Of a stretch of DNA of 64,000 nucleotides, positions 1 to 8,177 are shown piece by piece. The number at the start of each line of letters is the position of its first letter. The first letter of the stretch is position 1. The notes under the pieces were generated by a model, which was given only the letters and a program-made list of their open reading frames with translations, was not told where the DNA came from and did not search any database. The position numbers were made by a program, and so were the translations under genes. The DNA comes from Saprospiraceae bacterium (GTDB lineage Bacteria; Bacteroidota; Bacteroidia; Chitinophagales; Saprospiraceae), in the NCBI GenBank assembly GCA_016714445.1, contig JADJNF010000005.1:1-64000 (forward strand). The letters are read 5' to 3'.

Positions 1-2454
1 TTTATACCTAAGACAAAGTTAACAGATTATTTGGAAAGAGAGGGTTAAGATTATAGATAATGGAAAGCCTCCGTAAATCAGATGCTGTTTCAAGTGAAGC
101 TTATAAAACATCTGAGGAAAAGAAAAATAATAAATAAAAGTACTAAATATAAATTATGCCCCTAAAATAACCCATAGAGTAGATTGTATTAGGAAGTGTA
201 TCATTACCATATTACTTGAAGGATAATTACTAGGTAATATCTAAATATATTCGGAGACGCTACTTTACTGTATTCAGGTAATGTACTTTAACAATGGTTT
301 TTCTTTGGGGCTTGGAAAATGTCCATAACTGGGCAGTATATTATCTTAGTCTTATTAAACGATCTGTGGCGAAATAGTATATAGTGAAAACTTTGAGAAC
401 CCTTGTAATACTATCTATTACGATTGCGGAAAAGGACTGTTTCTTGGAGACGCTATAAAGTTTACGTAGATGGAAGCTAGTATCAGGGACTGTGTATTTA
501 GAAGATGGGGGAATATGCTATAGAGGTTAGAAAGGCTCTGAGATTTTAAGAAAGTTGTCCGTGTGAAGTGTTGCGAATATTGGTCCCCAATGCCACATCT
601 GAGTAAACATAGTAAAGAATGTAAACCTACTGATGAAGAAGAATATCTTTTAAATTTGTGGATTATCTATTGGGGAAACTTATTATATAGTAGATGTTTA
701 TGGATTGGTCGGTATATAACCGCTAATAGCACTTGTGAGTTTTTGACATTTTTACGTCGCGGAGATACATTATATTTTTGATTGTTGATAATAGGTATTT
801 TACATTTACCCTACTTAAACAATACAGGACGTAATATATATTCTAATTGCGGAAGCACAAATACTATTACTACTAATAGCTGTGGGATAGATTGTGTTAT
901 TGACGAATACTTTTATTGTTTTTGTACAGAAACTTATGTAGGTAAAGAGGGAGTCATCGGTGAGATATATATTAGATTAAAACTTCCTGGAAAATATAAG
1001 TTTAGAGTTACGCAGACCCTATAACAGGTTTTAATATTAGTGTTATATACCCTTTTGGACGGAACTTTTTCATACTACCCTAGATTTCATATTAATACCT
1101 ATATTTAAAGATGGTATTTACAAGGTAGAGGTTATTAATGAATTTGGGCTGTTTGTAGAGCGCTTGAATATATTGCTAATTGCGGCAATTTTTCTACGAT
1201 TGTGAGACTGGGCTACAAAGTGTCCTCCCTTAGAAATACTTATGGGTTACGCGAATAAGTCTTTTATAACACCTACTATAGATAATAAAAACTTATTTTT
1301 CTTATCAGGTAGGCATTCTGGTTTGTCTCCTGCAGTGGCTATTCGTTACCCACCCCCAAACAATGAGGGCAATAGTATTTCCAAGAATATATGTAATGCC
1401 TGTTGTTGTGTGTACTTAGAGGTACGTGAAACACGTTGTCAGAAGGGAGAAAATAACACAGCTTCTGCTTGTTTTGTTGAAGTAGGATATAATCCAATAT
1501 TACAACGTGGACTTTACCCAAAAACTTTGGAATTTGGGGTTTTCCCAATGGTCCTATTATACTTAATGTAGAATAGTAATAACACAAAACATTATTTATG
1601 GCAGATTCTTTGGAAGAAGGGTCTTATGAGTTTTTACGTAAAGAGATTTAACTTACGGATTAGCATAAATTATGCAGATGTCAAATCTAATAATCCTCAA
1701 GATAGAATTCATTAAAGATTGTGTAGTTACAAAGAAACTCGTAGTTAATTGCAGCCTCTTTGTGAATGTGGGGGATACCTCTATGGGCATTGTACCCGCA
1801 GAGTGATTAAAGTGTTATGAGAATCATAATGGAACTTTAACTTTTGTTATAAAAGTTCAACTTCAACATATGTCCAATAGCTGTAGGAAAAACATATGTA
1901 ACAAATATACAATACAATGTTGGGGGAAATTTAGAGTGTCTTAGGTTTACTGAAGATTCTTTACAAAGCTCAGATAGACAAAGGGAATGCAATCATTCAC
2001 TTTCCTTTAGACATAGGATGCGATGATGCTAATGCAGTGCTTACAATAGATTCCCTAACGGTATCTGTAGATGGAGATTATTGCACTTACGGACCTTTCA
2101 CTGTAACAGGAGGGCTATGTGAAGTATGCTCTGATGTGTGCAGCTGTTGTGATATAAGTAAAGTTTCCGCAGATAAGCGTTTGGAGTATAGTTGTGCGGG
2201 AAAACCTGGATACAGGCGTATTAGGGTATATAATGAGAAGCCTACGATATGTTATTTGATATAGTTAAACTACCAAATTGTAATGTAGTTTGTTGTAATA
2301 GTATTAATGACAGTAATGCATGCGATAAAGTAAAAGGGTAACATAGTTTGGTCTGATTTTTTAGTACGCCAAATCCATATTCTGTGTAGATCTACAAGAC
2401 GATGGAAGTGACGGCAGTTTTTATATAGTAAAATTTCAGAAAAGAACTGACTAA
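1..2454 (+). pseudogene. frame-scrambled Cys-rich repeat protein region (probable virion protein)
   Basis: No long frame is open here, yet the + strand reads as protein in short pieces that change frame every 50-200 bases. Examples are GETYYIVDVYGLVGI near 670-715, NCGSTNTITTNSCGIDC near 843-893 and GDYCTYGPFTVTGGLCEVC near 2072-2130. Several pieces contain a G-x-Y-x-V-x-V-x-N-E pattern, as in repeated beta-sandwich domains. The last piece (FCVDLQDDGSDGSFYIVKF) ends at the TAA at 2452-2454. The first 137 bases hold the end of a separate upstream gene. One large cysteine-rich gene of roughly 750 codons, broken by many indels, explains this best. Real decay cannot be excluded. The function is unknown; a structural protein is a guess from strand and position. 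Confidence 0.45.
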
Positions 2455-2630
2455 CTGCACTAAATACGTGGTTTGCAATTGGTGTTTGACTAACATTTTC
2501 CTGCGCTTCCTGCTGAGCTTTAACCCATTTAGTGAATTGGGCTTTTCTTTCAGCTTTTATTCCTAAGAATATTCTTTTTTCTATCAGCTGATTTTTCTTT
2601 GTGACCTTTACGATTTTTTGATTTAGGCAT
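2451..2630 (-). pseudogene. small basic protein, frameshifted
   Basis: A reading begins at ATG 2630 with MPKSKNRKGHKEKSADRKK. After a change of frame in an A-run it continues as FLGIKAERKAQFTKWVKAQ and QEAQENVSQTP. With the frame repaired it is a short lysine-rich protein that converges on the end of the + strand gene at 2454. It is not recognised, and its exact end is uncertain because a second indel seems likely near 2451. Confidence 0.35.
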
Positions 2631-2695
2631 AATTTTGATTTTTTTTTATTTTACCGAGGCGTTGGTGCAGTGGCCTTGGGACTGTTTAGTTACGG

Positions 2696-2719
2696 AACCC
2701 CCTTTATTGGGGGTTTTTT
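2696..2719 (+). terminator. intrinsic terminator at the convergent junction
   Basis: A hairpin with five CCCCC (2698-2702) / GGGGG (2709-2713) pairs and a six-base loop is followed on the + strand by TTTTTTA. It would stop rightward transcription from the scrambled gene. The stop codon of the last leftward gene lies in its loop. Confidence 0.75.
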
Positions 2720-2904
2720 ATTTTGTCTAAAAGATCTTTAATAGTATTACATCTGTAAATACCTACATTGTATTTAATATTATGAGGCCTACTCATAAGA
2801 TAGCATACAATGCCATTACTTTGCATTTCTACAAAATTGGTAATACTATCGTCAGCCATTACTATATCCCCTTTACTCTTGAGAATATCTACTTTACTCT
2901 CCAC
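2704..2904 (-). pseudogene. C-terminal part of the HAD domain (out of frame with 2917-3603)
   Basis: This frame contains SKVDILKSKGDIVMADDSI, which matches the late HAD motifs (Lys, then the DD acid pair). It directly continues the HAD domain of the gene at 2917-3603. The 12 bases between them, read in the third frame, give the linking strand KAELINVGSGE. Two small indels therefore separate one protein into three frames. It is best read as the last 66 residues of the upstream gene rather than as an independent gene. Confidence 0.7.
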
Positions 2905-2916
2905 TACCTACGTTGA

Positions 2917-3603
2917 TTAACTCTGCTTTAGGAAGTTATTCTGTTTTAACCAATTCTCTATTACATCATTCGGGCATGGTCCAGCTGTACAGTACCCCGC
3001 TATAGGATAGTCTATTTCTTCAGGAGAAATTATAGGCGGGCAAGAAGCCCAAAACATAGCATCATTACTAATCCTATCAAAATTATCCCTAAAACGATAA
3101 TCATTCCAATCAGTAGGATGATGCTCAGGTAACCCCAAGTATTTTAAGAAGTGAGTTTCAAAATCTACAATAACTCCATCTAAGTCTAACCATAACTTTT
3201 TAATAGGGCTTTTAAACCAAGCTCTTCTATTATCGCCTTCTGGATATATACTTATGTATTCCTTAAGAAAGGCTGCATTTGTTAGGATATGATCTATATG
3301 TAGCTCACCACTATGATTTTTACAATACCCTTCTTTACATGTAGCGCAATTAGGATCATAATCTATATCCTCTCCTCTATCCCAAGCAGCTAGGTGCCTT
3401 TTTAGGGAAGCATACACAGTTTTCCAAGGCATACCGAGCCTCCAATTATCGTCTCCTTTGACTACGATATTACCCTCTTCATCTTTTATGGTGTATTTAT
3501 CAGCTCCATAAGAAAGTACTCTTGCTATACCCTCTACAGCAGAGTTAGGTACTAAATCGTACCTTATTTTTCCTGTGTTAAATCTAAGTCCTTTATGTTC
3601 CAT
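2917..3603 (-). CDS. dATP/dGTP diphosphohydrolase domain fused to a HAD phosphatase domain (frameshifted end)
   Basis: Residues 1-115 match the phage dATP/dGTP diphosphohydrolase N-terminal family (DUF5664): RFNTGKIRYDLVP at the start, SYGADKY, NWRLG and YASLKRHLAAW. From residue 137 a HAD phosphatase domain begins with KLWLDLDGVIVDF, carrying the nucleophile pair DxD at 140-142. The predicted role is trimming of deoxynucleotides, the HAD part resembling phage 5'-deoxynucleotidases. The frame stops inside the HAD domain, and the missing end is found at 2704-2904. The full protein would be about 295 residues. It is the last gene of the leftward train before a terminator. Confidence 0.75.
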   Translation of the reverse strand: MEHKGLRFNTGKIRYDLVPNSAVEGIARVLSYGADKYTIKDEEGNIVVKGDDNWRLGMPWKTVYASLKRHLAAWDRGEDIDYDPNCATCKEGYCKNHSGELHIDHILTNAAFLKEYISIYPEGDNRRAWFKSPIKKLWLDLDGVIVDFETHFLKYLGLPEHHPTDWNDYRFRDNFDRISNDAMFWASCPPIISPEEIDYPIAGYCTAGPCPNDVIENWLKQNNFLKQS

Positions 3604-3700
3604 TTTAACTAATTATTTAATACTTGAAAGGTTATTCTTTTATAACAGCGTAAAGCTGTACAAAGGTTTAAATCACCGCCCGTTCTATATTTACCCATTT
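3603..3700. repeat. direct repeat, copy 1 (pairs with 4289-4383)
   Basis: About 95 bases, from the start codon of the DUF5664 gene into the gene upstream of it, recur almost unchanged at 4289-4383. The repeat covers the end of a small gene ending in KYRTGGDLNL and the spacer after it. Confidence 0.8.
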
Positions 3701-3851
3701 ATCATCAAATTGACCACTATCAATCATACTGTAATCCTCTTCATCAATACGAAAAAATGGAAGTAATTTTCTGGGATTACATACCAATGAAAGCTTTCAT
3801 CTTGTACAACGCTTACTTTTTTACGTTTTGGTCAAGTTGTGGCTTTACTTT
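3610..3851 (-). pseudogene. frame-broken C-terminal half of a small phage protein (paralog of the interrupted gene)
   Basis: Pieces in two or three frames read KVSVVQDESFHWYVIPENY, then FRIDEEDYSMIDSGQFDD, then KYRTGGDLNL. Together they parallel the gene split by the insertion at 4458-6489. The frame changes fall at runs such as GTAAAAAAG and TTTTTTCG. It probably continues the reading of 3852-4049, which stops just before it. Function unknown. Confidence 0.5.
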
Positions 3852-4049
3852 TTAATCTTGAAAATTGTCTATTTCGACATCCTTCCAATAGGTTTTTCCG
3901 GTTGATAAGTTAGTGTACATTTGCTGCAATCTTCCAGGTCCGGCCCTATGGGTATTTATTCTTAATCTACAAGTCGCCTCATATATTCCGGTTTCGTAAT
4001 TAAAACTTAATGTTTCCTTATCTCTTGCTTTCTGATCTCTTTCGTCCAT
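3852..4049 (-). CDS. hypothetical protein starting MDERDQKAR
   Basis: A 65-residue frame. Its first nine residues and its upstream DNA are copied at 6490-6666. The rest (RLRINTHRAGPGRLQQMY) has no recognised motif. The frame stops after DNFQD, but in-frame sequence beyond the stop (KVKPQLDQNVKK) leads into the broken frames at 3610-3851, so this may be the N-terminal part of a longer gene. Confidence 0.55.
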   Translation of the reverse strand: MDERDQKARDKETLSFNYETGIYEATCRLRINTHRAGPGRLQQMYTNLSTGKTYWKDVEIDNFQD

Positions 4050-4120
4050 TGTTTTATTATTAGTTATTGATATTTATACATTCTACCAACAGTATTTCCA
4101 TCGTGACCATTCATCGTCAG
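4025..4120. repeat. direct repeat, copy 1 (pairs with 6571-6666)
   Basis: Roughly 96 bases covering the MDERDQ start, the upstream spacer and the end of the gene at 4083-4289 recur with a few substitutions at 6571-6666. This records a tandem duplication of a two-gene block. Confidence 0.8.
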
Positions 4121-4289
4121 TAACATCATCTTCCATCACACAGTAATTTTCAAATATACTTTCTCTATGTTCATAAAGCATATCAGATAGTCTTTCAAGA
4201 CAATCATTCCAATAAACAGTGCATCCTTTTTGTTTGAGCATATCTATTGCATCACTTCTTCTTACATTAAATGTACTTTCAATTCCCAT
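4083..4289 (-). CDS. hypothetical acidic protein
   Basis: 68 residues, starting MGIESTFNVRRSDAIDML and ending DDEWSRWKYCW. No family is recognised. A remnant of a second copy of its C terminus (DDGWSRWKYCW) is present at 6629-6669, so the gene belongs to the duplicated block. It is followed 33 bases later by the MDERDQ gene in the same direction. Confidence 0.6.
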   Translation of the reverse strand: MGIESTFNVRRSDAIDMLKQKGCTVYWNDCLERLSDMLYEHRESIFENYCVMEDDVTDDEWSRWKYCW

Positions 4290-4383
4290 TTTAACTAATT
4301 ATTTAGTACTTGAAAGGTTATTCTTTTATAACAGCGTAAAGCTGCACAAGGTTTAAATCCCCGCCCGTTCTATACTTACCGTA
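4289..4383. repeat. direct repeat, copy 2 (pairs with 3603-3700)
   Basis: Near-identical copy of 3603-3700. Here the reading of the C terminus is intact: KYRTGGDLNLVQLYAVIKE and stop at 4318-4320. Confidence 0.8.
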
Positions 4384-4457
4384 TTTGTGGTCAAATTCAC
4401 CATAATCCCACAAATCCCAATCTTCACTATCTTCATTAAACTTATGTAGTAGTTCAT
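4318..4457 (-). pseudogene. C-terminal half of a phage gene split by the cassette insertion
   Basis: An open reading without a start begins at about 4457 with NELLHKFNEDSEDWDLWDYG and ends with KYRTGGDLNLVQLYAVIKE. Joined to the N-terminal half at 6490-6595 (ending DESCHWYIIP) it makes a continuous protein that parallels the copy at 3610-3851, where HWYVIPENYFHFF leads into the same C terminus. The roughly 2 kb between the halves is therefore inserted DNA. Confidence 0.7.
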
Positions 4458-4517
4458 TAGTTAGTTGCAATACTACATTCGTTCATTTAATAAAGTTCAG
4501 TAGTACATTACCAAAAA

Positions 4518-5261
4518 TTAAAAAAGCCCTCGCTCTTTGTCTGCTATCGCAGCCATTGGGGTAAAAAGGCGTTCTATGCTTTGTTTCCTGCTTCCTGCTT
4601 TCCCGTTAGCACTTAAGCTACTCCCTATCTCCATTTCCCAAATGCAATAAAAGTCATCAGGCGCATTATACTCACTCACAAATACTATATGTCCTTCTTT
4701 TTCTTTTTGTCTACACCAATTCCAAAATTCAGTATGGTTAAAACTATCCTTATATTTGGTAGTTCCTTCGTATGGTGGGTCGCAATAAATTAAACTATTT
4801 GGTGGCAATTCCAATTCATCATAACTACTATGCACAAATTCAATACCTTTTATATTTGGTAATTGTTTTAATAGGTTATTATACGCTTGTTTTTGGTAAT
4901 CCACAAGTCCCATACTTTTAGTATCACACAGCCCAGCATATCCGCCCCACCATTTACCGCAATAACTAACAGCTATACCCAAATAACCAGTTTCCGCTAA
5001 GTTACGCTCCATATTATTTTTAATATCATAATAATCCTCCTTTGTATAATCTTTACGTGGCATCCATCCCGCTTCTAATTGTTTCCACATCTCAGCAATA
5101 TATTTATTAAAATCAGCACCAATTCTTTTACCTTCAACCTTATCAATCATATTTGCCCCACCAACAAAAGGTTCTACCCAAGTCATTTCAGGTGTTCTGT
5201 ATTTTAGCATTATAGGTAAAATGTACTTTGCAATTCTGTTTTTACTTCCCATATATTTCAT
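4518..5261 (-). CDS. Dam-type (D12 class) adenine-N6 DNA methyltransferase
   Basis: 247 residues. Motif I is EPFVGGAN at residues 30-37 (S-adenosylmethionine binding) and motif IV is DPPY at 161-164 (catalytic), in the order of the D12/Dam class. The C-terminal SANGKAGSRKQSIERLF is also typical. It should methylate adenine in a short site, most likely to protect phage DNA from restriction. It is preceded by AAGGAGG nine bases before the ATG, which is unusual in this genome and suggests recent transfer. It lies in the cassette insertion next to a second methyltransferase. The target sequence cannot be told from the sequence. Confidence 0.9.
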   Translation of the reverse strand: MKYMGSKNRIAKYILPIMLKYRTPEMTWVEPFVGGANMIDKVEGKRIGADFNKYIAEMWKQLEAGWMPRKDYTKEDYYDIKNNMERNLAETGYLGIAVSYCGKWWGGYAGLCDTKSMGLVDYQKQAYNNLLKQLPNIKGIEFVHSSYDELELPPNSLIYCDPPYEGTTKYKDSFNHTEFWNWCRQKEKEGHIVFVSEYNAPDDFYCIWEMEIGSSLSANGKAGSRKQSIERLFTPMAAIADKERGLF

Positions 5262-5270
5262 AAAAATTTC

Positions 5271-5277
5271 CCTCCTT
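5271..5277 (-). promoter_or_regulatory. strong Shine-Dalgarno site of the Dam gene
   Basis: AAGGAGG stands nine bases upstream of the ATG at 5261. Phage genes in this window generally have AT-rich leaders without such a site, so it marks the cassette gene as coming from a lineage that uses Shine-Dalgarno initiation. Confidence 0.75.
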
Positions 5278-5346
5278 ATTTTTTAATTTTTTACGTTCGT
5301 TTTTCAAATTAACATTCTCGGTTATTTACCGTACAGCACCTAACAA

Positions 5347-5453
5347 CGTGTATAAAACATTGGGCTGTGGTGGTTATTCAAAGTTTCTGCCTCGCATTAG
5401 CTGTGTAGTATGTTGGTAGGTTTCTGCTCCGTAGCCCCAACGTTTCATACACG
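5347..5453 (+). repeat. attC-like imperfect palindrome 1
   Basis: CGTGTATAAAACATTGGG (5347-5364) pairs with CCCAACGTTTCATACACG (5436-5453), with two mismatches over 18 bases and a loop of about 71 bases. The left flank is ACCTAACAA and the right flank is GCCGTTATAAGC. These match the shape of integron attC sites: RYYYAAC at one end, GTTA at the other, and a long stem between. It lies between the two methyltransferase genes. Confidence 0.65.
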
Positions 5454-5472
5454 CAGCCGTTATAAGCAAGTG

Positions 5473-6270
5473 CTACATTTCGTTTCCAAATAGAGTTCCT
5501 GCTTGTAAATCTTTTTCTTTTCTTTTTTCTCCCACCCTTTTTAAAGAAATTTCATAATGGTCTTTTACTAATTCACTACCAATATAATAACAATCATTTT
5601 CAATACAACTTAATTGTGTAGTTCCTATTCCAGTAAAAGGTTCATAAATCAAACTTCCTTTTGGAAAGTAAATGTTTATAAGTTGATTTACTAAATCTTG
5701 TGAAAATGATGCTTTTAACTGACATTGGTATCCATCATTATTTCTTGCTTCAATATAATTCACATAGTTTTTGTAAAACTTCTGTCCTGTTTTTTCATTT
5801 ACCTTACTTACTTCCTTGTTGGTTTTGAATGTGTGTAATTTTTCTTTCTTCACAAAAACATAAATCAATTCAGTAATCCTACTCAATTTAGTGGGTGATG
5901 TTTGAAAAGGTATTGCATTTGGTTTCTTCCAACAAATAATGTCTGCAATAGTTAAATCAGTTTCATTATGAATTTTTGCAACTAATAATGTTGGTAAAAT
6001 TGGATTTTCTTTTGCATAAGATATGTTGTAGCAAATTACCCCAGTGTCATTTATCACTCTTGAAAATTCTTTAAACTCATTAGTTCTTACTTCAAGATAG
6101 TCATTTTCACTTAACCCATCCAATTCAGAATATCCATTATTGTAATAACAATCACTTCTTTCAGTATTGATATTATATGGTGGTGATGTAATTATCCCAT
6201 CAATAGATTTATCTTGAAGTATTTTCAAGGTAATCTTACAATCTTCATTATAAATTATATTTCGTTCCAT
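5473..6270 (-). CDS. beta-class DNA methyltransferase (N6-adenine or N4-cytosine)
   Basis: 265 residues. The catalytic motif TSPPYN is at residues 28-33 and the SAM-binding motif YEPFTGIGTTQLSC lies near residue 210, so catalytic comes before binding: the beta class (N6_N4_Mtase family). The whole length is one domain with no added specificity subunit, so it should act alone as an orphan or type II modification enzyme. No partner nuclease is adjacent. It is bracketed by two attC-like palindromes. Whether it methylates adenine or cytosine cannot be decided. Confidence 0.88.
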   Translation of the reverse strand: MERNIIYNEDCKITLKILQDKSIDGIITSPPYNINTERSDCYYNNGYSELDGLSENDYLEVRTNEFKEFSRVINDTGVICYNISYAKENPILPTLLVAKIHNETDLTIADIICWKKPNAIPFQTSPTKLSRITELIYVFVKKEKLHTFKTNKEVSKVNEKTGQKFYKNYVNYIEARNNDGYQCQLKASFSQDLVNQLINIYFPKGSLIYEPFTGIGTTQLSCIENDCYYIGSELVKDHYEISLKRVGEKRKEKDLQAGTLFGNEM

Positions 6271-6369
6271 TATTCAATTTTTATTTTTCCCACCGCACAA
6301 AAAAGAAAAGAAAAAGGTTTCATTCTTCGATTAAAATTCTGTGCTATAATACCGCACCAGCTTATAACA

Positions 6370-6480
6370 GCGTGTATAAAAAATGGCGGGTTCTCGGTTA
6401 ATTTAAAGTTTTGTTTTTCAATTAAAGTTCTGCATTTACTGAAAGTTTTGGTTTCAAATTCCGCCACTTCTTATACACGC
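6370..6480 (+). repeat. attC-like imperfect palindrome 2
   Basis: GCGTGTATAAAAAATGGCGG (6370-6389) pairs with CCGCCACTTCTTATACACGC (6461-6480) with two mismatches and a 71-base loop. The flanks are TTATAACA on the left and AAAACGGTATAA on the right. It is the same size and orientation as palindrome 1 and ends ten bases from the insertion boundary. Confidence 0.6.
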
Positions 6481-6489
6481 AAAACGGTA

Positions 6490-6595
6490 TAATATACCAA
6501 TGACAGCTTTCGTCTTGAACAGCTTTTACTTTTTGTATTTTTCCAACTTCTACATTTAGTTCATCTTGCCTTGCTTTCTGATCTCTTTCGTCCAT
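6490..6595 (-). pseudogene. N-terminal half of the phage gene split by the insertion
   Basis: ATG at 6595 opens MDERDQKARQDELNVEV and the reading runs to HWYIIP at 6490, where the inserted DNA begins. The rest of the protein resumes at 4457. The start is shared with the paralog at 4049. Function unknown. Confidence 0.7.
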
Positions 6596-6669
6596 TGTTT
6601 TATTGTTAGTTATTGATATTTATACATTCTACCAACAGTATTTCCATCGTGACCATCCATCATCAATTA
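6571..6669. repeat. direct repeat, copy 2 (pairs with 4025-4120), with a gene remnant
   Basis: Copy of the block at 4025-4120. It includes the C-terminal remnant DDGWSRWKYCW (stop at 6629-6631) of a second copy of the 4083-4289 gene, cut off just before the C5 methyltransferase gene at 6680. Confidence 0.75.
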
Positions 6670-6679
6670 TTTTATTAAT

Positions 6680-7381
6680 TTAAAATTTCATGTTTTTAAG
6701 TATTCCACAAATCACATCTACGGTCCAACCATTTCCTAACATTTTGTACCTGTGCATATCGGCTACATGATTCGTATAGTTATCTGGAACAGTTTGTAGT
6801 CTCTCACACTCTATAGGTGTGAGTCTCCTCAATAACTCTTTAACTACACCATACGGTACTCCCTTATACATATTTGCTGTCAAGCAAGCTGCTTTTTTAT
6901 TGAGTTCATTTGTATGATATTCCCATCTTGGCTTACCATTCCGTAATCTACCCATGTACTCAATAGCTTTATCAGATAGCTTATACTTATCAAGTACTAC
7001 CCAATTATCTTTTTGAACAGTTGTTAGAGAGTTTGACTTATTATCAGGTCTTAATTCAACTACTTGAATAGTAGGTTTAGATGTAGGCATTACCTCATCA
7101 ACTAAATACCTACCTCTTTGTGCTGCGATTTGATTACTACCGTCAATTAAAATATCTTTAAGTAAGATACCTTTATCTGCAGGTTGCTCAATGTTAGGTA
7201 TGTTTGTCCAATATAATCTAACTCTATTTTGCGCTGAGACAAGACTACTATTTATAGTAATTGGAGATACTCCTAAATGTTCCGTTATCACCATCTCATG
7301 CTCTTTTTTCATCCGCACATTTTCAAGTAAGAAGTACTTTGGTTTGCACTCTCTTAACAATCTTACAAACTCAAAAAACAA
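6680..7381 (-). CDS. C5-cytosine DNA methyltransferase, main open frame (N terminus at 7382-7652)
   Basis: 233 residues carrying the later motifs of the C5 family: ENV (motif VI) near residue 20, QNRVRLYW (VIII) near 51, ERLQTVPDNYT (IX region) and MLGNGWTVDVI (X) near the end. The start as called is internal. The true N terminus with motif I and the catalytic PCQ loop is out of frame at 7382-7652, and two indels separate them. The full enzyme is about 323 residues, normal for the family. It probably protects phage DNA by making 5-methylcytosine. Confidence 0.85.
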   Translation of the reverse strand: MFFEFVRLLRECKPKYFLLENVRMKKEHEMVITEHLGVSPITINSSLVSAQNRVRLYWTNIPNIEQPADKGILLKDILIDGSNQIAAQRGRYLVDEVMPTSKPTIQVVELRPDNKSNSLTTVQKDNWVVLDKYKLSDKAIEYMGRLRNGKPRWEYHTNELNKKAACLTANMYKGVPYGVVKELLRRLTPIECERLQTVPDNYTNHVADMHRYKMLGNGWTVDVICGILKNMKF

Positions 7382-7652
7382 TTTACTTCTGGGATCTTCA
7401 AAATTTAATTTCTTCCCAGCAAAACTAAACCCTTGACAGGGAGAACCGCCGATGATTAAATCAATCGGTGGTAGGTCCTCCCTTTTACTGTGGTTATGTC
7501 TCCCAAATGTTTTGTATTTGGATAGTTTGCTTTGTTACGGCAATGGCATGTTTATCAATCTCTGCAGCAAAGTACTTATCATATTTTATCCCTAATCTGT
7601 TTAAGGCAATTTGCCCACAGCTCATCCCATCAAATAAACTCAGTACATTCAT
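7382..7652 (-). pseudogene. N-terminal part of the C5-cytosine methyltransferase (frameshifted)
   Basis: ATG at 7652 opens MNVLSLFDGMSCGQIALNRL, the SAM-binding motif I of the C5 family. After one indel the reading continues LGDITTVKGEDLPP. After another (a missing G in AAAGGGAGG) it gives IGGSPCQGFSFAGKK with the catalytic cysteine, and runs in frame into the gene at 6680-7381. The order and spacing of motifs are normal, so indel error is more likely than loss of function. Confidence 0.75.
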
Positions 7653-7662
7653 ATTTTAATTT

Positions 7663-8166
7663 TTAAATTTCACAACTTCCTCCACTACAAGCTATTGCAG
7701 CATAATCACTAACATCTTGGTAAGTAGGCTCAGTAAGTATTTCTGAAAAATCTACAGGTTTAAAATCTCTTTTAACTATGTTCCATTTGTGGAATAGATG
7801 CACATCTTTAAGACAGTAAATAGTATTTTCTATGTTACCTTTAAAGTAGTTTTTAGCGAATTTTTTAGCTCGCCTAACCCAATCCTTCTGTAGCAAACAT
7901 TCATCCCTAGATCCTTTAAATAATAAGCTTCTGTTGATGATATGATCACAAGCTCTCCACAAATCTCCATTAAAGTAATGTAGCCCATCCACGATTAATC
8001 CTGACGCAAATATAGTAGCATTACCATATTTCTCTAACAATTCATCAGCCATTAAAACTGAAGTGAACGGAGCTTGTTTATAGTCTTTGTCACCAGTAGG
8101 AACTAAAAATGATACTGCCGTAAAGTATTTTTGGTTGTCATAAAGGTAATTTACTATATCTGGCAA
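7663..8166 (-). CDS. nrdJ: class II (B12-dependent) ribonucleotide reductase, C-terminal part
   Basis: 167 residues that continue the reductase at 8178-9872 in another frame. The joining sequence around 8170-8215, read in this frame, gives RHNVSNTVIIDNLPD, a conserved stretch of the class. The part contains TAVSFLVP and the final CSGGSC, the mobile cysteine pair that re-reduces the active site. A single-base indel near 8205 separates the two ORFs, so they should be treated as one gene. Confidence 0.85.
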   Translation of the reverse strand: MPDIVNYLYDNQKYFTAVSFLVPTGDKDYKQAPFTSVLMADELLEKYGNATIFASGLIVDGLHYFNGDLWRACDHIINRSLLFKGSRDECLLQKDWVRRAKKFAKNYFKGNIENTIYCLKDVHLFHKWNIVKRDFKPVDFSEILTEPTYQDVSDYAAIACSGGSCEI

Positions 8167-8177
8167 GTTATCAATGA

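Larger units (their letters stand above)
4458..6489. mobile_element. integron-cassette-like insertion with two DNA methyltransferases
   Basis: About 2.03 kb lies between the two halves of one phage gene. It carries two unrelated methyltransferase genes, each beside a long imperfect palindrome shaped like an integron attC site (5347-5453 and 6370-6480), with TAACA at the left edge of the stem and GTTATAA or GGTATAA at the right. Both palindromes point the same way on the + strand, while both genes are on the - strand. The Dam gene has a strong Shine-Dalgarno sequence, unlike phage genes here. No integrase gene is visible, so capture by a host integrase is inferred. Confidence 0.6.

Noticed and set aside
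1242..1571. Open frames of 100 or so codons on either strand at 1242-1587
   Set aside because: The two strands overlap completely and neither has a recognisable pattern. They lie in the frame-scrambled + strand gene and are chance frames.
2650..2700. tRNA-like GC-rich stretch before the terminator
   Set aside because: No cloverleaf, no T-loop consensus and no CCA; it is only the flank of an intrinsic terminator.
2704..2904. Independent small gene
   Set aside because: It contains the missing HAD motifs of the upstream gene at the right spacing and is better read as its frameshifted end.
5347..5453. Ordinary rho-independent terminator for the methyltransferase gene
   Set aside because: The arms are 71 bases apart and there is no T-run after the stem. 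The edge bases fit an attC-like site instead.
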